A stretch of DNA of 7,507 nucleotides from Acidobacteriota bacterium (GTDB taxonomy: Bacteria; Acidobacteriota; Thermoanaerobaculia; Multivoradales; JAHEKO01), in assembly GCA_029863825.1 (NCBI GenBank), contig JAOTUP010000082.1:1-7507 (forward strand), written 5' to 3'. Positions 6,301 to 7,507 of this stretch are shown in pieces. Numbering within the stretch: position 1 is the first letter of the stretch; every line of letters begins with the position of its first letter. The notes beneath the pieces are model-generated. The model was not told the DNA's origin. It made no database searches and saw nothing but the letters and a program-made list of their open reading frames with translations. The position numbers were made by a program, and so were the translations under genes.

Positions 6301-7507
6301 ACGAGGCGGGAATCACCATGCGGGGTCGGACGACGTTCATCGAGACACCGATCGCGCTCACCCTTGCGGACGCGCAGCTGACGGTGGCCCCGTTCACTCT
6401 GGTGTCGGATGCGGGAGAGTTCGTCTTCCAGGGGCGAAGTGAGTTGACTCGCGGCTGGACAACGAGCGATTCGTTCGCGGCGCTCGTGTCCCGCTTCGAG
6501 CTGGATGGCCACGGCGCCATCGATTCGGGACTGCTCAATCCCTTTCTCGCCGGCGGCCGGGCGTCGGGCCCGCTCGGCCTCGATCTCAAAGTCGCTGGCT
6601 CGCCAAGTGATTACTCGGGAACCGTGCGTCTCGCCGGTCCCGATGCCGAGATTCTCTACCGCTCCCCATATCTGACGCGCCTGTCGAAACTGGAGCTCGA
6701 TCTGGTGGTTGCAGGCGATCGGATCACCGTGGAGCGAGGTGGCGGCATTCTCAACGAGGGTTCCCTGCAGCTTGCCGGAGTGCTGTCGGAGGAGGGCCGG
6801 ACCGATCTCGAGATCCGCATCGACGACGCGTTGTTCCGGCTCGATTACGGACTGCTGACATCACTGGACGGCGATCTGCGCTACCGCGCCGGGGCGGACG
6901 GGTCGGCGCTCGTGTCCGGGGGCGTCACCGTCGAACGGGGCTCGCTGACGCGCAACATTCAGCTCGACTACGATCTGCTGACGCAGCTTCTCGCGCCGAT
7001 CGACCTGACGACGACCGAAGACGATCCTCTCGAGCTGATCAAGCTCGACATGAGTGTCCGCACGCGCGAGGGCGTGCGCGTGAAAAACAATGTCGGCGAT
7101 CTCCTGGTGCGCTGGGAGCCGCTGGCGGTGACCGGCTCGGTGGCGAAGCCGATCATCGAGGGAAATGTGGAGGTGGATCCGGGCGGGCTTCTCTATGCCT
7201 ACGGCCAAACAGTGCGTCTCGACCGCGCGGTGATCGAGTATCCCGGAGAGGAAGATGCCGAGCCGCGACTGGATTTCGAGGCCACGACCTCCCTCGATGA
7301 CCCGACGATCGGTCAGCTTTCCGGCGGCGATCCGTTCCGCAAGGCGACGGTCGAGGACGAGAGCGCGGGTCCGGCCGCCGGTGAGGTGACTGCGGATCTC
7401 GCTCGCTACTACGGCGAGCAGTTTGCCGGTCGGGTCGGCGAGTCGGTCGGCGTCTCGGTGTCGCTGCGACCTCTCCTCATCTTCGGCGAGACCGATCCCG
7501 GGGCCCG
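3345..7507 (+). CDS. tamB: TamB-family translocation/assembly protein (AsmA-like; 3' end outside window)
   Basis: At least 1387 codons without a stop, open at the right edge. TamB proteins are inner-membrane-anchored, periplasm-spanning beta structures that with a BamA-type partner serve outer-membrane protein assembly and, as AsmA-like proteins, phospholipid transport. Here residues 13-33 are the membrane anchor. Residues 45-120 follow the family start (EREYGVGVELEDFSLSPLGG, then ARVERIRAQWQPLSLL). About 130-1040 is beta-rich with few motifs. From about 1065 comes the conserved C-terminal domain: NPFLAGGRASGPL, SLTRNIQLDYDLL, VRTREGVRVKNNVGD, AVTGSVAKPIIEGNVEV, GGLLYAYGQTVRLDRAVIEY, and finally LRPLLIFGETDPGA, the segment that usually runs into 'RLTVG'. 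The ATG at 3345 is chosen because it opens just before the anchor; an in-frame stop lies at 3303 and a GTG at 3312 is the only other candidate. The ribosome site is poor. A CPAC motif at 696-699 is unusual. It is transcribed away from the efflux operon. Confidence 0.92.
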   Translation, partial: MGGTSTGRRLLKWVIWCVLAVALVIVLVVVGVELALKSRTVRAAITSRLVPWVEREYGVGVELEDFSLSPLGGSLELRDLALRAGAATPFARVERIRAQWQPLSLLGGHPYVRELVVDRPAVDLGQPLPTLPEKAPSEPSSPPALSIERIRVTEASLDAGVPEGVADVLREWMVRKGDMEASLDGDRFAVTSATAGIGVDLVRAGALDLEVAVEADGRLGGDIEIRSARVSSAPLELDASGRVGAGERDISGTFTGRTDAGFWLGHPDAAPVTVEGTVDLGAWTGGAQIRAPEVSGELFRELVASDLFDQLEIAATSFGLETDIELFESDGVAARVRLAATREGSAVLLVSGEPRVRLLETLPVASEISVELLPGLPGARRVTAAVEGEELRKPEQWTVTRGSVAVDSPDVDRLLAAMARLWPRLVPATALADLPALGKLAATGSFSGVVTDPRLESKIDWRPHADGLVRATVSGHLRGTDLTLESEGSAISLAHFTDAASGRLEWSGSARGGLENPQGGIHAAIWDLVAGGETVFDALDVRVSGGRRNLEWALDGSSPTIGILEGKGSVVPESILARAAGRLTLTPVAGATGGGIDLVDSSFELADGALVLEARGFGAGREIAVIDARMPLAEVARIPGAEAVATLPLLRSEGAVEVEWRVPTGDWVSLLPEGMRSRVARLEAGSAGRIELDVDCPACSRVSGEVLGLIAEVDGRSISSDEPLALSLADGRLRLAPWAVDGDDLTLSINGEADLSTEWRPGSDPAELIVQSRLEIDGELGSTWLESLPLDVVTPGAATLHIEAGGPAVDWSGKLTLAADTLVVASPSVPGLAIAAPHAEITLAAGEVRIDQLGCNVGEGSLTAEGRLWLDDPLREATGRVRLEGALPVVEQIELPFEIRDGLLSIVEGAIGTPGGRGNVGFQMSLAETAGATVQLEWSVPRNDWTPLLGLFGVGEDPESLQFGSRGEVTVDLENPTDASAAVVLDEAGITMRGRTTFIETPIALTLADAQLTVAPFTLVSDAGEFVFQGRSELTRGWTTSDSFAALVSRFELDGHGAIDSGLLNPFLAGGRASGPLGLDLKVAGSPSDYSGTVRLAGPDAEILYRSPYLTRLSKLELDLVVAGDRITVERGGGILNEGSLQLAGVLSEEGRTDLEIRIDDALFRLDYGLLTSLDGDLRYRAGADGSALVSGGVTVERGSLTRNIQLDYDLLTQLLAPIDLTTTEDDPLELIKLDMSVRTREGVRVKNNVGDLLVRWEPLAVTGSVAKPIIEGNVEVDPGGLLYAYGQTVRLDRAVIEYPGEEDAEPRLDFEATTSLDDPTIGQLSGGDPFRKATVEDESAGPAAGEVTADLARYYGEQFAGRVGESVGVSVSLRPLLIFGETDPGA

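Noticed and set aside
3651..6512. 953-codon open frame on the minus strand opposite the TamB-like gene
   Set aside because: It lies wholly inside the plus-strand TamB-like frame, which has clear family motifs. Its product is Arg/His/Gln-rich without recognisable domains, as expected of an antisense shadow frame in GC-rich DNA.

Overview
This is GC-rich DNA (roughly two-thirds G+C by eye) from a bacterium with an outer membrane. The evidence for the outer membrane is a TamB-family envelope protein and a MacAB-type tripartite efflux module. The phylum cannot be fixed from the window. The gene style would fit Acidobacteriota, Gemmatimonadota, Myxococcota or similar, but this is only an impression.

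Left part (1-2484, minus strand): an operon read right to left, encoding a membrane-anchored periplasmic adaptor (HlyD/MacA type), an ABC ATPase (MacB/LolD type) and the N-terminal 195 residues of a MacB/FtsX-type permease that runs off the left edge. The genes are packed with gaps of a few bases. ATPase and permease are separate genes, unlike the fused MacB of E. coli. Together they would use ATP in the cytoplasm to drive a periplasmic export step, presumably through an outer-membrane TolC-like channel that is not in the window.

Middle (2485-3344): a divergent intergenic region of about 860 bp dominated by a tandem array (2635 to about 3220) with a 125-bp period: four good copies and one diverged fifth. 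Each of the first four copies carries, on the plus strand, a strong Shine-Dalgarno sequence (GGAGGA) 5-6 nt before an ATG. In copies 1-3 this opens a 13-codon reading frame (MAMRSSRCGESGE). All five copies carry a 9-bp-arm hairpin with a loop of exactly 21 nt. In the diverged copy the arms have changed while keeping complementarity, and the wobble pairs make sense only in plus-strand RNA. This is the most unusual element in the window.

Right part (3345-7507, plus strand): one continuous reading frame of at least 1387 codons, open at the right edge, encoding a TamB/AsmA-like protein. It has an N-terminal membrane anchor, a long beta-rich periplasmic body and most of the conserved C-terminal TamB domain. 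It would act in moving phospholipid or outer-membrane proteins between the two membranes. No tRNA, rRNA, CRISPR array, transposase or phage gene was seen.
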